Shown here one piece after another: positions 1 through 7,335 of a stretch of DNA of 8,553 nt; position 1 is the stretch's first letter; every line of letters begins with the position of its first letter. The stretch is from JBFFMO01 sp037968515 (GTDB lineage Bacteria > Myxococcota_A > Bradymonadia > Bradymonadales > Bradymonadaceae), in contig JBBKVQ010000254.1 of NCBI GenBank assembly GCA_037968515.1, positions 1-8,553 on the forward strand, written 5' to 3'. Below the pieces are notes generated by a model, which made no database searches, was not told where the DNA came from, and saw nothing but the letters and a program-made list of their open reading frames with translations. The position numbers were made by a program, and so were the translations under genes.

Positions 1-357
1 GTGGACATGGATCCTAAATTCTTGGATCGCAGCGTCAATGTTGGGTTTTCGGGTGGAGAGAAAAAGCGAAACGAGATCCTTCAGATGGCGGTGCTGGAGC
101 CCAAGCTAGCGTTGCTTGATGAAACCGACTCAGGGTTGGACATCGACGCACTGCGCGTGGTTGCCGACGGCATCAATAAGCTGCGTTCGCCAGACCGTGC
201 GATCGTCATGATCACGCACTATCAGCGGCTTTTGAACTACATCGAACCTGATTTTGTCCACGTGATGGTCGACGGTCGTGTGGTGAAATCTGGCGGCAGA
301 GAACTCGCGCTTGAGCTTGAAGAACGCGGCTATGAATGGATTCAGGGGGCGGCATGA
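1..357 (+). CDS. sufC: SufC, Fe-S assembly ABC ATPase (5' end missing)
   Basis: This is the C-terminal half of SufC, the cytoplasmic ATPase that works with SufB and SufD to build iron-sulfur clusters. Visible in order are the ABC signature SGGEKKR at visible residues 17-23, the Walker B segment LALLDE ending at Glu41, the D-loop SGLD at 44-47, and the H-loop histidine in MITH at residue 73. The form LDETDSGLD is typical of SufC rather than of transport ATPases. The Walker A half lies upstream of the window. The GTG at position 1 is therefore probably an internal valine codon and not the start. The stop overlaps the ATG of sufD by four bases (ATGA), which implies translational coupling. SufB is expected upstream. 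Identification is firm; only the left boundary is unknown. Confidence 0.95.
   Translation: MDMDPKFLDRSVNVGFSGGEKKRNEILQMAVLEPKLALLDETDSGLDIDALRVVADGINKLRSPDRAIVMITHYQRLLNYIEPDFVHVMVDGRVVKSGGRELALELEERGYEWIQGAA
344..349 (+). promoter_or_regulatory. Ribosome binding site that sets the sufD start
   Basis: AGGGGG lies four bases before the ATG at 354. An earlier in-frame ATG at 336 has no comparable purine-rich site and would overlap sufC by more, so 354 is the preferred sufD start. Confidence 0.6.
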
Positions 358-1562
358 GCGCTTTAGAACATCCATTTGTGCATTCGATTCTGGCGGGCGC
401 GTCTGACGCAGCCCAGCTGTTTGGCGAGACCGAGTTACCCATTGCACGTGATGAAGACTGGCGTTTTTCGAACACACGTGACCTCTATGGCATGCGTTTC
501 CAAGGGCGTTCAGCTGAGGCGGAATTTGGAATGGCCGTGATTGCGGAGAGTCAGAATAGCCACCTGACGACCTCGAACGGAAAGATTCTTTCGTTTGTCG
601 GGGAGGGTTTTGAGATTGGCCCTTTGAGCTCGTTATCCGAAGCTTCTCAAGCCATGGTTAAAGACCATATTGGCAATGTGGCGCCTTGGGATGACGCATT
701 TTCGCGATTGAACTCCTGGCTGACTTCCGACGTTCTTTGCGTGGTGATCCCGCCAAAGACTGTGGTCGAACACCCTATTCACTTAGCCCATTGGGCCTCG
801 GGAACAGGAGCTTCGGGCCTACGCACGATCATCGTCGCCGGCCGTGAATCTCAGTTCACAGTCGTCGAGGATTTCCGTGGCGAGGGTGCCTATTTTCGTA
901 ATGCAGTCACGGAGTGCGTGATCGGGGCGAACGCCCATGTGACGCATATTCGGGCTCAGGAAGAGTCCCCCAAAGCAGCGCATATCCTTCGGACGGGTGT
1001 TCGACTTACCGAAGCCGCGCATTACGACAGCTACACCGTGTCCGTGGGCGCAATTTGGTCACGTCACGACCTGATGGCTCGCCACGAAGGGGTTGGTGCG
1101 TTTTGTCGAATCGATGGGCTTGTGCTCGCCTCGGGCGACCAGACCAGCGACACACACTCGACGATCGACAACACCAAAGAACATTGCGAGAGCCACCAGC
1201 TGCACAAATCAATCGTGGGCGGCAAAGGACACAGCATCTTCAACGGTAAGATCTTGGTCCAGAAGGGCGCCCAAAAAATCGATGCCTATCAGCTGAATCG
1301 TTCGCTGTTGCTATCCCGCACAGCGCGCGTCGATACCAAGCCTCAGCTCGAGATTTTGGCAGATGATGTTCGCTGCACCCACGGGGCAACGATCGGTCAG
1401 CTCGACGACGACCAGCTGTTCTACTTGCGCTCGCGCGGTTTCGACGCAGATGCCGCCCGGGGAATGCTGACTTATGCGTTTGCGGGCGAGATCCTTGAAC
1501 AAATCAAGGTGCCCGAGCTACGCGCACGGCTAGAAGCCGTGGCTCATTCTCATATCCATTAA
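354..1562 (+). CDS. sufD: SufD, Fe-S cluster assembly scaffold subunit
   Basis: A 402-residue protein of the SufB/SufD family, close to the usual SufD length of a little over 400 residues. SufD pairs with SufB and two SufC ATPases in the complex where new Fe-S clusters form; it is linked to iron entry. The C-terminal beta-helix region carries the family hallmark CTHGATIGQLDDDQLFYLRS, with Cys341 and His343. The cysteine and histidine of this motif match the conserved pair at the SufB-SufD interface. It is followed by the conserved RGF..A..ML.YAFAGEIL segment. The N-terminal part is variable, with a recognisable W-R-F-S-N-T-R motif near residue 37 (EDWRF). It is called SufD and not SufB because of its size and its place between sufC and sufS. 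The start at 354 is chosen for its ribosome binding site and ATGA overlap with sufC. An eight-base gap separates it from sufS. Confidence 0.95.
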   Translation: MSALEHPFVHSILAGASDAAQLFGETELPIARDEDWRFSNTRDLYGMRFQGRSAEAEFGMAVIAESQNSHLTTSNGKILSFVGEGFEIGPLSSLSEASQAMVKDHIGNVAPWDDAFSRLNSWLTSDVLCVVIPPKTVVEHPIHLAHWASGTGASGLRTIIVAGRESQFTVVEDFRGEGAYFRNAVTECVIGANAHVTHIRAQEESPKAAHILRTGVRLTEAAHYDSYTVSVGAIWSRHDLMARHEGVGAFCRIDGLVLASGDQTSDTHSTIDNTKEHCESHQLHKSIVGGKGHSIFNGKILVQKGAQKIDAYQLNRSLLLSRTARVDTKPQLEILADDVRCTHGATIGQLDDDQLFYLRSRGFDADAARGMLTYAFAGEILEQIKVPELRARLEAVAHSHIH

Positions 1563-1570
1563 GGTCCGTC

Positions 1571-2812
1571 ATGAGCGCACAACCGATACATTCGGCTAAA
1601 ACCGACTGGCAGAAGATTCGACGCGATTTCCCGATCCTTGATCAGAAAGCGCATGGGAAGCCGTTGGCGTTTCTGGATTCAGCGGCGTCCGGGCAAATGC
1701 CTGAGGCAGTGCTGAATCGAATTGTTGAGTATCAACACACCGAACACGCGAATATTCATCGTGGTGTCCATCTGTTGTCGCAGCGTGCGACAGATGCGTT
1801 TGAAGACGCTCGACACGTGGTTGCTGAACATCTCGGGTGCGAGGACCGCGAGGTCATCTTTGTTCGCGGCGCGACCGAGGGCATCAACTTGGTGGCCCAT
1901 GGTTACGGGCGTAAGTTCCTGAAGGCCGGCGATGAGGTGATCATCACGACGATGGAGCACCATGCCAATATCGTTCCGTGGCAGATGTTGCGCGACGAAA
2001 TTGGGGTTGTGTTGCGCATCGTGCCCATCACCGACGACGGCCTGATCGAACTCGACGCGTTTGAGGCAGCGTTTTCCGACAAGACCAAGTTTGTGTCGGT
2101 GATTCATGTCTCGAACACATTGGGCACGATCAATCCCATCAAAAAGATGTGCGAAATCGCGCACAGCAAAGGCGTGCCTGTGCTGGTCGACGGATGCCAG
2201 GCTGCTCCCCATATGCTCTTGAACATGAAAGAGATCGGTGCCGATTTTTACGTGTTTTCTGGGCATAAAATGTGCGCCCCGACGGGATCTGGCGTTCTCT
2301 TCGGCAAGGCCGAACATCTGAAGCGGATGAATCCGTTCATGGGTGGCGGCGACATGATTTTGTCCGTCACTTTTGAAAAGACGACCTTCAACGATATTCC
2401 GCATAAATTTGAAGCAGGAACCCCAGCGATCATGCCGGTTGTTGGACTTGCTGCAGCGATTCGTTACCTGAACGAGATTGGGCTGAACGCGATTGCCGAG
2501 CGTGAACATGAGCTTGTTGAATACGCGCTCAAGCGCTTACGAGCGATGAAGGGCATCAAGATATTTGGGCCGCAAGGTGAGCGTGCACCGCTGATTTCGT
2601 TTGGAATCGACGATGTGCATCCTCACGATATCGGCACGATTTTGGACCAAAATGGTGTCGCGATTCGTGCCGGACATCATTGCACTCAACCGCTCATGAA
2701 GCGGCTAGGCGTGCCGGCGACCGCTCGTGCGTCTTTTGCATTCTACAATACCGAAGCCGACGTGGATGCGTTGGTGAACGGCATCCAAGCCGTTCAGGAG
2801 ATTTTCGGATGA
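1571..2812 (+). CDS. sufS: SufS, group II cysteine desulfurase
   Basis: A 413-residue PLP enzyme that converts L-cysteine to L-alanine and holds the released sulfur as a persulfide for SufU. Visible landmarks are DSAASGQ near the N terminus, the His130-His131 pair in TMEHHAN (one of these stacks on PLP), the PLP lysine Lys233 in SGHKM, and the catalytic Cys371 in RAGHHCTQP. The loop around the cysteine is short, as in group II SufS enzymes, whereas IscS and NifS have a longer mobile loop. This fits use of a dedicated acceptor such as the adjacent SufU. AAGG at 1561-1564 lies six bases before the ATG. The last bases overlap the sufU start as ATGA. Length and motifs are complete and nothing looks broken. 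Confidence 0.97.
   Translation: MSAQPIHSAKTDWQKIRRDFPILDQKAHGKPLAFLDSAASGQMPEAVLNRIVEYQHTEHANIHRGVHLLSQRATDAFEDARHVVAEHLGCEDREVIFVRGATEGINLVAHGYGRKFLKAGDEVIITTMEHHANIVPWQMLRDEIGVVLRIVPITDDGLIELDAFEAAFSDKTKFVSVIHVSNTLGTINPIKKMCEIAHSKGVPVLVDGCQAAPHMLLNMKEIGADFYVFSGHKMCAPTGSGVLFGKAEHLKRMNPFMGGGDMILSVTFEKTTFNDIPHKFEAGTPAIMPVVGLAAAIRYLNEIGLNAIAEREHELVEYALKRLRAMKGIKIFGPQGERAPLISFGIDDVHPHDIGTILDQNGVAIRAGHHCTQPLMKRLGVPATARASFAFYNTEADVDALVNGIQAVQEIFG
2796..2800 (+). promoter_or_regulatory. Ribosome binding site that sets the sufU start
   Basis: AGGAG inside the end of sufS, eight bases before the ATG at 2809. The sufU frame is open further upstream with an ATG at 2680, but only the 2809 start gives the family length and the ATGA overlap with sufS. 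Confidence 0.7.
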
Positions 2813-3282
2813 CCGATATGCGCGACCTCTACCAGGACGTGATCCTGGCTCATAATAAAAAACCCAAGAATTTCGGACGGCTGAACCCCTGCACGCACGA
2901 GGCGCACGGCCATAATCCGCTTTGCGGCGACGATTACGAAATCATGGCAGTCGTCGAAAATGGCGTCGTAAGCGACCTCGCCTTTGACGGTTCAGGATGT
3001 GCAATTTCAAAAGCAGCAGCGTCAATGATGACCGCGCGTGTCAAAGGAAAGCCCGTCGACGAGGCGTTGGGCCTGATCGAAGATTTTCGAAACATGATGG
3101 TTGGCCAAGCCAGTGACGAAACCAAAGAACAGCTCGGGCATCTACGAGTCTTTGAAGGGGTAGCGCAGCTGCCCAATCGAATTAAATGCGCTGTGCTGCC
3201 ATGGCACACGCTGAACGCAGCGCTCTTGGGGTCCGAAGGGGCTTCAACCGAGGGCGAAAATGACGAGTGGGAGGGTGCATGA
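2809..3282 (+). CDS. sufU: SufU, zinc-type sulfur acceptor for SufS
   Basis: A 157-residue IscU-like protein of the SufU branch. The family ligands are all present: Cys39 and Asp41 in LCGDD, Cys64 in GSGCAISKAAASMM, and Cys127 in RIKCAVLPW. In Bacillus SufU the equivalent residues bind zinc, and the protein accepts persulfide sulfur from SufS. SufU is told apart from IscU by an insertion of about 20 residues between the second and third cysteine, here near residues 77-110, and by the lack of the IscU LPPVK HscA-binding motif. There is one extra cysteine, Cys28, which I do not regard as a standard ligand. The C terminus is acidic (GENDEWEG). The gene overlaps sufS and the downstream Nfu gene by ATGA at both ends, so its dose should track both. 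A role as a scaffold rather than a sulfur relay cannot be excluded from sequence. Confidence 0.95.
   Translation: MTDMRDLYQDVILAHNKKPKNFGRLNPCTHEAHGHNPLCGDDYEIMAVVENGVVSDLAFDGSGCAISKAAASMMTARVKGKPVDEALGLIEDFRNMMVGQASDETKEQLGHLRVFEGVAQLPNRIKCAVLPWHTLNAALLGSEGASTEGENDEWEGA
3269..3275 (+). promoter_or_regulatory. Ribosome binding site that sets the nfu start
   Basis: GGGAGGG inside the last codons of sufU, three bases before the ATG at 3279. It supports 3279 over the in-frame ATG at 3267, and gives a four-base overlap with sufU. Confidence 0.6.
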
Positions 3283-3848
3283 AAATCAAAGAAATCGAGT
3301 ACACACCTAACCCAAACGCCGTGAAGTTCATCTTGGATGAACCGCTCACTCCATTTGGTGTCGCAGGCGAGTTTCATAATGCCGAACAGGCAGCCCATGT
3401 GCCGCTGGCTAGCCGCCTGTTCGAAGTCGAACATGTGATTTCGGTCTACTACACCGACCGTTGGCTGACTGTGACGCAGGACGGTGATGCCAGTTGGCAT
3501 GAGCTACTGCGCGCAGTGGCAGTGCCGATTCGCGAGGCAACATCGGAAGATGCATCTTTGGGCGACACGATCATCGCCCACGGCGGAAGTTCGTCCGAAG
3601 GCGACGGAGTCGGTCTGGATGATCCGCGGATGCCCCTGATTCGTGAAATCCTGGAAGACCAGATCATGCCCTTTCTGCAAGGAGATGGCGGTGGTCTGGA
3701 AATCAAGGGGTTGGTCGATAACCGCCTCTTGATCCGCTACCAAGGCGCTTGCGGAACCTGTCCGTCTTCGACGATGGGAACCCTGATGGCGATCGAGAAT
3801 CTGGTGCAGATGGAAGTCGACGACGATATCGAAGTGGTCGCGATCTAA
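3279..3848 (+). CDS. nfu: Nfu-type Fe-S cluster carrier (Nfu_N plus NifU C-terminal domain)
   Basis: A 189-residue two-domain protein. Residues about 4-88 look like the Nfu N-terminal domain: it begins EYTPNPNAVKFIL and continues to a VISVYYTDRWLTVT segment. An acidic, Gly/Ser-rich linker of about 25 residues follows. Residues about 114-187 are the NifU C-terminal domain with the cluster-binding pair Cys158 and Cys161 in GACGTCPSST and the upstream QGDGGGLE motif. Two monomers normally hold one 4Fe-4S cluster between their CxxC motifs and pass it to target enzymes. This layout resembles mitochondrial NFU1 more than E. coli NfuA, whose N-terminal half is a degenerate A-type domain. As the last gene of the visible suf cluster, coupled to sufU by ATGA, it most likely acts after assembly as a carrier. 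Confidence 0.93.
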   Translation: MKIKEIEYTPNPNAVKFILDEPLTPFGVAGEFHNAEQAAHVPLASRLFEVEHVISVYYTDRWLTVTQDGDASWHELLRAVAVPIREATSEDASLGDTIIAHGGSSSEGDGVGLDDPRMPLIREILEDQIMPFLQGDGGGLEIKGLVDNRLLIRYQGACGTCPSSTMGTLMAIENLVQMEVDDDIEVVAI

Positions 3849-3954
3849 GTCCGGCATTGGGTTTTCTAACCTTGAGTCAACGGGCCTGCTCACCGGCGGA
3901 TGGTGCTGTGAACGGCAACAAGTCCCCCAGACCTGTCAGACCGACAGGAGCTTC

Positions 3955-4010
3955 GGCCACTAGCAAAAACAAAATCACGTAGAATGTTTGGGTGGTGGCT
4001 TGAGGTTTTT
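3955..4010 (+). terminator. Weak candidate terminator or leader hairpin
   Basis: GGCCACTA (3955-3962) can pair with TGGTGGCT (3993-4000), giving eight pairs of which two are G-U. Inside it, CAAA at 3964-3967 pairs with TTTG at 3987-3990. A run of five T follows at 4006-4010, separated from the stem by five bases. This is the best candidate for the end of the suf transcript, but the loop is long and the T run is short and displaced. It could equally be a leader structure or chance. Confidence 0.2.
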
Positions 4011-4042
4011 CGGCGTCGATGCGGGCGAATCTTGGAGCGCGG

Positions 4043-4072
4043 TTGCGTGGACACCAGCTATTTGCTTAGACT
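4043..4072 (+). promoter_or_regulatory. Weak sigma-70-like promoter candidate for icmF
   Basis: TTGCGT (4043-4048) and TAGACT (4067-4072) are separated by 18 bases. They match the -35 and -10 consensus at only three and four of six positions. Placement is sensible, since transcription would begin about 30 bases before the icmF start. An isolated better -10 match, TAGAAT at 3980-3985, has no acceptable -35 partner. Confidence 0.2.
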
Positions 4073-4084
4073 CGCGCGCGTGAG
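4071..4084 (+). repeat. Near-palindrome upstream of icmF, possible operator
   Basis: CTCGCGCGCGTGAG is a 14-base palindrome apart from one mismatched pair (positions 4 and 11 of the element). It overlaps the -10 candidate and the likely transcription start, where a repressor would act. In GC-rich DNA such a short alternating CG element can arise by chance. Confidence 0.2.
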
Positions 4085-4095
4085 CGATTTTGTTG

Positions 4096-4100
4096 AAAGG
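4096..4100 (+). promoter_or_regulatory. Ribosome binding site that sets the icmF start
   Basis: AAAGG is seven bases before the ATG at 4108. TTG codons at 4090 and 4093 are also in frame but overlap or touch this site, so 4108 is preferred. Confidence 0.7.
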
Positions 4101-4107
4101 TGTGAAA

Positions 4108-7100
4108 ATGGCCGTCTCTTTGAAGGATGCCTACGCGGCATCAATCCCGACCGAATTATCGAACCCCATACGGTTCGTGACCGCAGCCAGCCTGTTAGAT
4201 GGGCACGACGCTGCCATCAACGTGATGCGCCGAATTTTGCAGGCATCGGGCGCCGAGGTGATTCACCTTGGGCATAACCGCTCGGTGCAAGACATAGTGG
4301 ACGCTGCGGTCGAAGAAGACGTCCAAGGCATCGCCATCTCGTCCTATCAGGGCGGCCACATGGAATTTTTCAAATACATGTACGACCTGCTCAACGAGCG
4401 GGGCGCAGGCCATGTGAAGATTTATGGTGGTGGTGGCGGAGTCATCGTTGCTGAAGAGATCGAAGAGCTTCACGCCTACGGTATTTCTAGGATTTTCAGC
4501 CCAGAAGACGGTCGCAGCATGGGCCTGCAAGGGATGATTAACCTGATGCTCCGCGAGACCGACTATAATATCGTCAATCAGGGCGGACGGCCTGATGCGG
4601 ACCAGATTGCGCGCCGAAACCCGAGCGCCATCGCCCGCGCCATCACGTGGTCCGAGCTGGGACGTTATCAAGAAGTCGAATTGCCGCCGTGCGCTGCCCG
4701 CGCGCCTGTCGTTGGTTTTACAGGCACGGGTGGAGCAGGGAAGTCGTCACTTACCGACGAGTTTCTGCGCCGTTTCTTGATGGATTATCCCGATAAAACC
4801 GTCGCTGTGCTCAGCGTCGATCCATCGCGTAAAAAGAAGGGTGGGGCGCTGTTGGGTGACCGAATTCGCATGAACTCCCTCAACTCGCCTCGAATCTACA
4901 TGCGCTCGCTCGCCACACGCGGGGCCAAGGGCGAACTGTCGGCGGCGATCGATGACGCGATTTCGGTGACTCAGGCTGCCGGATTTGACCTGATTATCCT
5001 CGAGACCAGTGGCATCGGTCAGGGCGACGCAGATGTAGCCGACCATTGCGACGTGCCGGTTTACGTGATGACGGCGGAGTTTGGGGCAAGTTCTCAGCTC
5101 GAGAAGATCGACATGCTCGATTTTGCGCAGTTTGTGGTTCTCAATAAATTCGAAAAACCGGGCAGCTTGGATGCTATTCGAGCCGTTCGCAAACAATTCA
5201 GACGCAACCATAATATTGCCTACGATATCGTCGACGAGAAGCTCCCAGTATACGGCACGATTGCCTCGCAGTTTAATGACAGCGGCGTGAACGCGTTTTT
5301 TGTGGGGCTGATGGGCAAGCTTGGATTTGATGTCAGCCAGACGCAGTTCAAGTTCGAAGGCCCAGTGTCTGCGAAGCAGTACACGATTTTGCCTGGCGAC
5401 CGGCAGCGGTATTTGGCCGAAATTGCCGAAACTTGCCGCGCCTGGCGAGCCCACGCTGAGGCTCAAGCAGATATCGCGACCAAGCTTTATCAGTTGGATG
5501 GCGCGCAAAACCTCGTCGAGGGAGTTTCGTTTGACGCGAAAATACACGAACTAAAGCAAATGCTTGATCGCGATGCTGAAGTGTCGCTTCAAGAGTGGCC
5601 TGCGCTGAAAGAACAGTACTCCGGCGATGAATATGTTCAGGTCGTTCGCAATCGCGAGATTCGAGTAGAGCTAAAAACGAAGTCCCAGTCTGGCACGCCC
5701 GTCTCGAAGGTTGCGGTCCCACGCTTTCGCGACTGGGGTGATATCGTTCGCTGGCAAATGCTCGAAAATCTGCCCGGGCGGTTTCCCTACACCGCTGGCG
5801 TATTTGAATTCAAGCGCCAAGGCGAAGATCCGAAACGTATGTTCGCCGGCGAAGGCACGCCTGATCGCACAAACACACGTTTCCATTTCTTATGCGAGGG
5901 TGAGCCCGCAAATCGCCTGAGTACCGCCTTTGATTCGGTGACGCTCTACGGCGAGGATCCCGATCCACGGCCAGACATCTATGGGAAGGTCGGAAATTCG
6001 GGCGTAAGCGTGTGTTCGCTCGACGACATGAAACGCCTGTATTCGGGGTTCGACCTCAGCGATCCCAAGACCAGTGTTTCGATGACGATCAATGGGCCCG
6101 CGCCCATCATTCTGGCCATGTACCTAAACACAGCGATCGACCAGCAGGTTGACCTGTTTGTGGCAAAACACGGCAAGGCGCCTTCGGCTGAAGAACACGC
6201 CGCTATCTTTGATAAGACCCTTAAAGTGGTGCGCGGCACGGTTCAGGCCGACATCCTGAAAGAAGATCAGGCCCAGAATACCTGCATTTTTTCGACTGAT
6301 TTTGCCCTGAAAATGATGGGCGATATTCAGCAATATTTCGTCGAAAAAGAGGTTCGCAATTATTACTCGGTTTCGATCTCCGGCTACCATATCGCCGAAG
6401 CCGGTGCGAACCCCATCACCCAGACTGCGTTCACGCTGGCCAACGGATTTACGTTCGTCGAGTACTACCTCGCTCGCGGCATGAATATTGACGATTTTGC
6501 CCCGAACCTCTCGTTCTTCTTTAGCAATGGCATGGACCCAGAATATGCGGTCCTTGGGCGCGTTGCGCGTCGTATTTGGGCCGTCGCGATGCGTAAGCGC
6601 TACGCAGCAAGCGAGCGTTCGCAAAAGTTAAAGTATCATATTCAGACTTCAGGTCGGTCGCTGCATGCGCAGGAGGTCGACTTCAACGATATCCGTACCA
6701 CCCTGCAGGCCTTGCTGGCGTTCTATGACAACTGCAACAGCCTCCACACCAACGCCTACGACGAAGCCGTCACCACGCCTACCGAAGAAAGCGTCCGGCG
6801 TGCAATGGCGATTCAGCTGATTCTGACGCGTGAATTCGGAATGATGAAAAACGAAAACCCACAGCAGGGAGCGTTCATCATCGACGAGCTTACCGACTTG
6901 ATGGAGGAAGCCGTCCTGGCGGAATTTGAAGCGATTTCGTCGCGCGGAGGTGTGCTTGGAGCGATGGAACGACAGTATCAGCGCAGCAAGATTCAGGATG
7001 AGTCGATTCTATACGAGATGCAGAAGCACTCGGGCGAAATCCCAATTGTCGGCGTGAATACTTACTTGCCCAAAGATGGCGCGGCCAACGTACCGGTCAA

Positions 7101-7335
7101 ACTTGATCTGATTCGGTCGTCGGAAGATGAAAAACAGACCCAGTTGAAACATCTGGCCGAGTTTCAGGACGCGCATCGCGAGGAGGCTGCTCAGGCCATG
7201 CAGCGACTTCGCCAGGTGGCGCTGGCCAACGGAAACGTGTTTGCCGAACTGATGAATGCCGTCAGGCATTGCAGTCTTGGCCAGATTACGCATCTATTAT
7301 ACGAGGTTGGCGGTCAATATCGTCGGTCGATGTAA
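4108..7335 (+). CDS. icmF: Fused isobutyryl-CoA mutase IcmF (B12 domain, G-protein chaperone, mutase)
   Basis: A 1075-residue three-part enzyme that interconverts isobutyryl-CoA and n-butyryl-CoA by adenosylcobalamin radical chemistry in the cytoplasm, serving branched-chain amino acid and short-chain acyl-CoA metabolism. Residues about 10-140 are the cobalamin-binding domain with Asp31-x-His33, where His33 is the lower cobalt ligand, and a GGGGG turn. Residues about 200-405 are a MeaB-like GTPase that gates cofactor loading: P-loop GTGGAGKSS at 206-214 (Lys212), ETSGIGQGD, and a G4 motif NKFE at 346-349 in place of canonical NKxD. After a helical linker, residues about 500-1075 form the mutase, with SISGYHIAEAG containing His761 (matching the catalytic His of methylmalonyl-CoA mutase). 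Phe566 (in YTAGVF) and Gln723 (in QAQNTCIF) align with Tyr89 and Arg207 of methylmalonyl-CoA mutase; Phe and Gln there mark the isobutyryl type. The C terminus GGQYRRSM is the family ending, so the protein is complete. Apparently monocistronic. Confidence 0.97.
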   Translation: MAVSLKDAYAASIPTELSNPIRFVTAASLLDGHDAAINVMRRILQASGAEVIHLGHNRSVQDIVDAAVEEDVQGIAISSYQGGHMEFFKYMYDLLNERGAGHVKIYGGGGGVIVAEEIEELHAYGISRIFSPEDGRSMGLQGMINLMLRETDYNIVNQGGRPDADQIARRNPSAIARAITWSELGRYQEVELPPCAARAPVVGFTGTGGAGKSSLTDEFLRRFLMDYPDKTVAVLSVDPSRKKKGGALLGDRIRMNSLNSPRIYMRSLATRGAKGELSAAIDDAISVTQAAGFDLIILETSGIGQGDADVADHCDVPVYVMTAEFGASSQLEKIDMLDFAQFVVLNKFEKPGSLDAIRAVRKQFRRNHNIAYDIVDEKLPVYGTIASQFNDSGVNAFFVGLMGKLGFDVSQTQFKFEGPVSAKQYTILPGDRQRYLAEIAETCRAWRAHAEAQADIATKLYQLDGAQNLVEGVSFDAKIHELKQMLDRDAEVSLQEWPALKEQYSGDEYVQVVRNREIRVELKTKSQSGTPVSKVAVPRFRDWGDIVRWQMLENLPGRFPYTAGVFEFKRQGEDPKRMFAGEGTPDRTNTRFHFLCEGEPANRLSTAFDSVTLYGEDPDPRPDIYGKVGNSGVSVCSLDDMKRLYSGFDLSDPKTSVSMTINGPAPIILAMYLNTAIDQQVDLFVAKHGKAPSAEEHAAIFDKTLKVVRGTVQADILKEDQAQNTCIFSTDFALKMMGDIQQYFVEKEVRNYYSVSISGYHIAEAGANPITQTAFTLANGFTFVEYYLARGMNIDDFAPNLSFFFSNGMDPEYAVLGRVARRIWAVAMRKRYAASERSQKLKYHIQTSGRSLHAQEVDFNDIRTTLQALLAFYDNCNSLHTNAYDEAVTTPTEESVRRAMAIQLILTREFGMMKNENPQQGAFIIDELTDLMEEAVLAEFEAISSRGGVLGAMERQYQRSKIQDESILYEMQKHSGEIPIVGVNTYLPKDGAANVPVKLDLIRSSEDEKQTQLKHLAEFQDAHREEAAQAMQRLRQVALANGNVFAELMNAVRHCSLGQITHLLYEVGGQYRRSM

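Larger units (their letters stand above)
3849..4107 (+). other. Gene-free spacer between the suf operon and icmF
   Basis: I see no credible gene in these 259 bases; short reading frames here lack family features and good ribosome binding sites. It should hold the end of the suf transcript and the promoter of icmF. Structure seen: a perfect six-base inverted repeat with a five-base loop (CCTGTC at 3932-3937, GACAGG at 3943-3948), which is not followed by a T run; a longer imperfect hairpin at 3955-4000; a weak promoter candidate; and a near-palindrome at 4071-4084. No tRNA, tmRNA or riboswitch consensus is recognisable. I looked for a cobalamin riboswitch because the next enzyme uses B12, and did not find a B12 box. 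Confidence 0.6.

Noticed and set aside
1679..2509. Long open frame on the - strand opposite sufS (276 codons)
   Set aside because: It is fully antisense to a clear, complete sufS. Its translation shows no family motif, and long antisense frames are expected in DNA with this codon use.
2680..2808. Upstream extension of sufU to an ATG at 2680
   Set aside because: It would add 43 residues read out of frame from the end of sufS. The family length, AGGAG site and ATGA overlap all favour 2809.
3849..4107. Cobalamin riboswitch ahead of the B12-dependent icmF
   Set aside because: A GTCAG...GACAGGAG stretch near 3935-3950 briefly resembles a B12 box, but the consensus order and the other conserved blocks of the riboswitch are absent. 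These riboswitches also usually control B12 synthesis, uptake or B12-independent isozymes.
3984..4277. Small + strand frame spanning the spacer and the start of icmF (97 codons)
   Set aside because: Two thirds of it overlaps icmF in another frame, there is no good ribosome binding site, and the Arg/Cys-rich product resembles no family.
4747..5547. Long open frame on the - strand inside icmF (266 codons)
   Set aside because: It lies opposite the conserved GTPase domain, and I see no domain, signal peptide or convincing start site in it.
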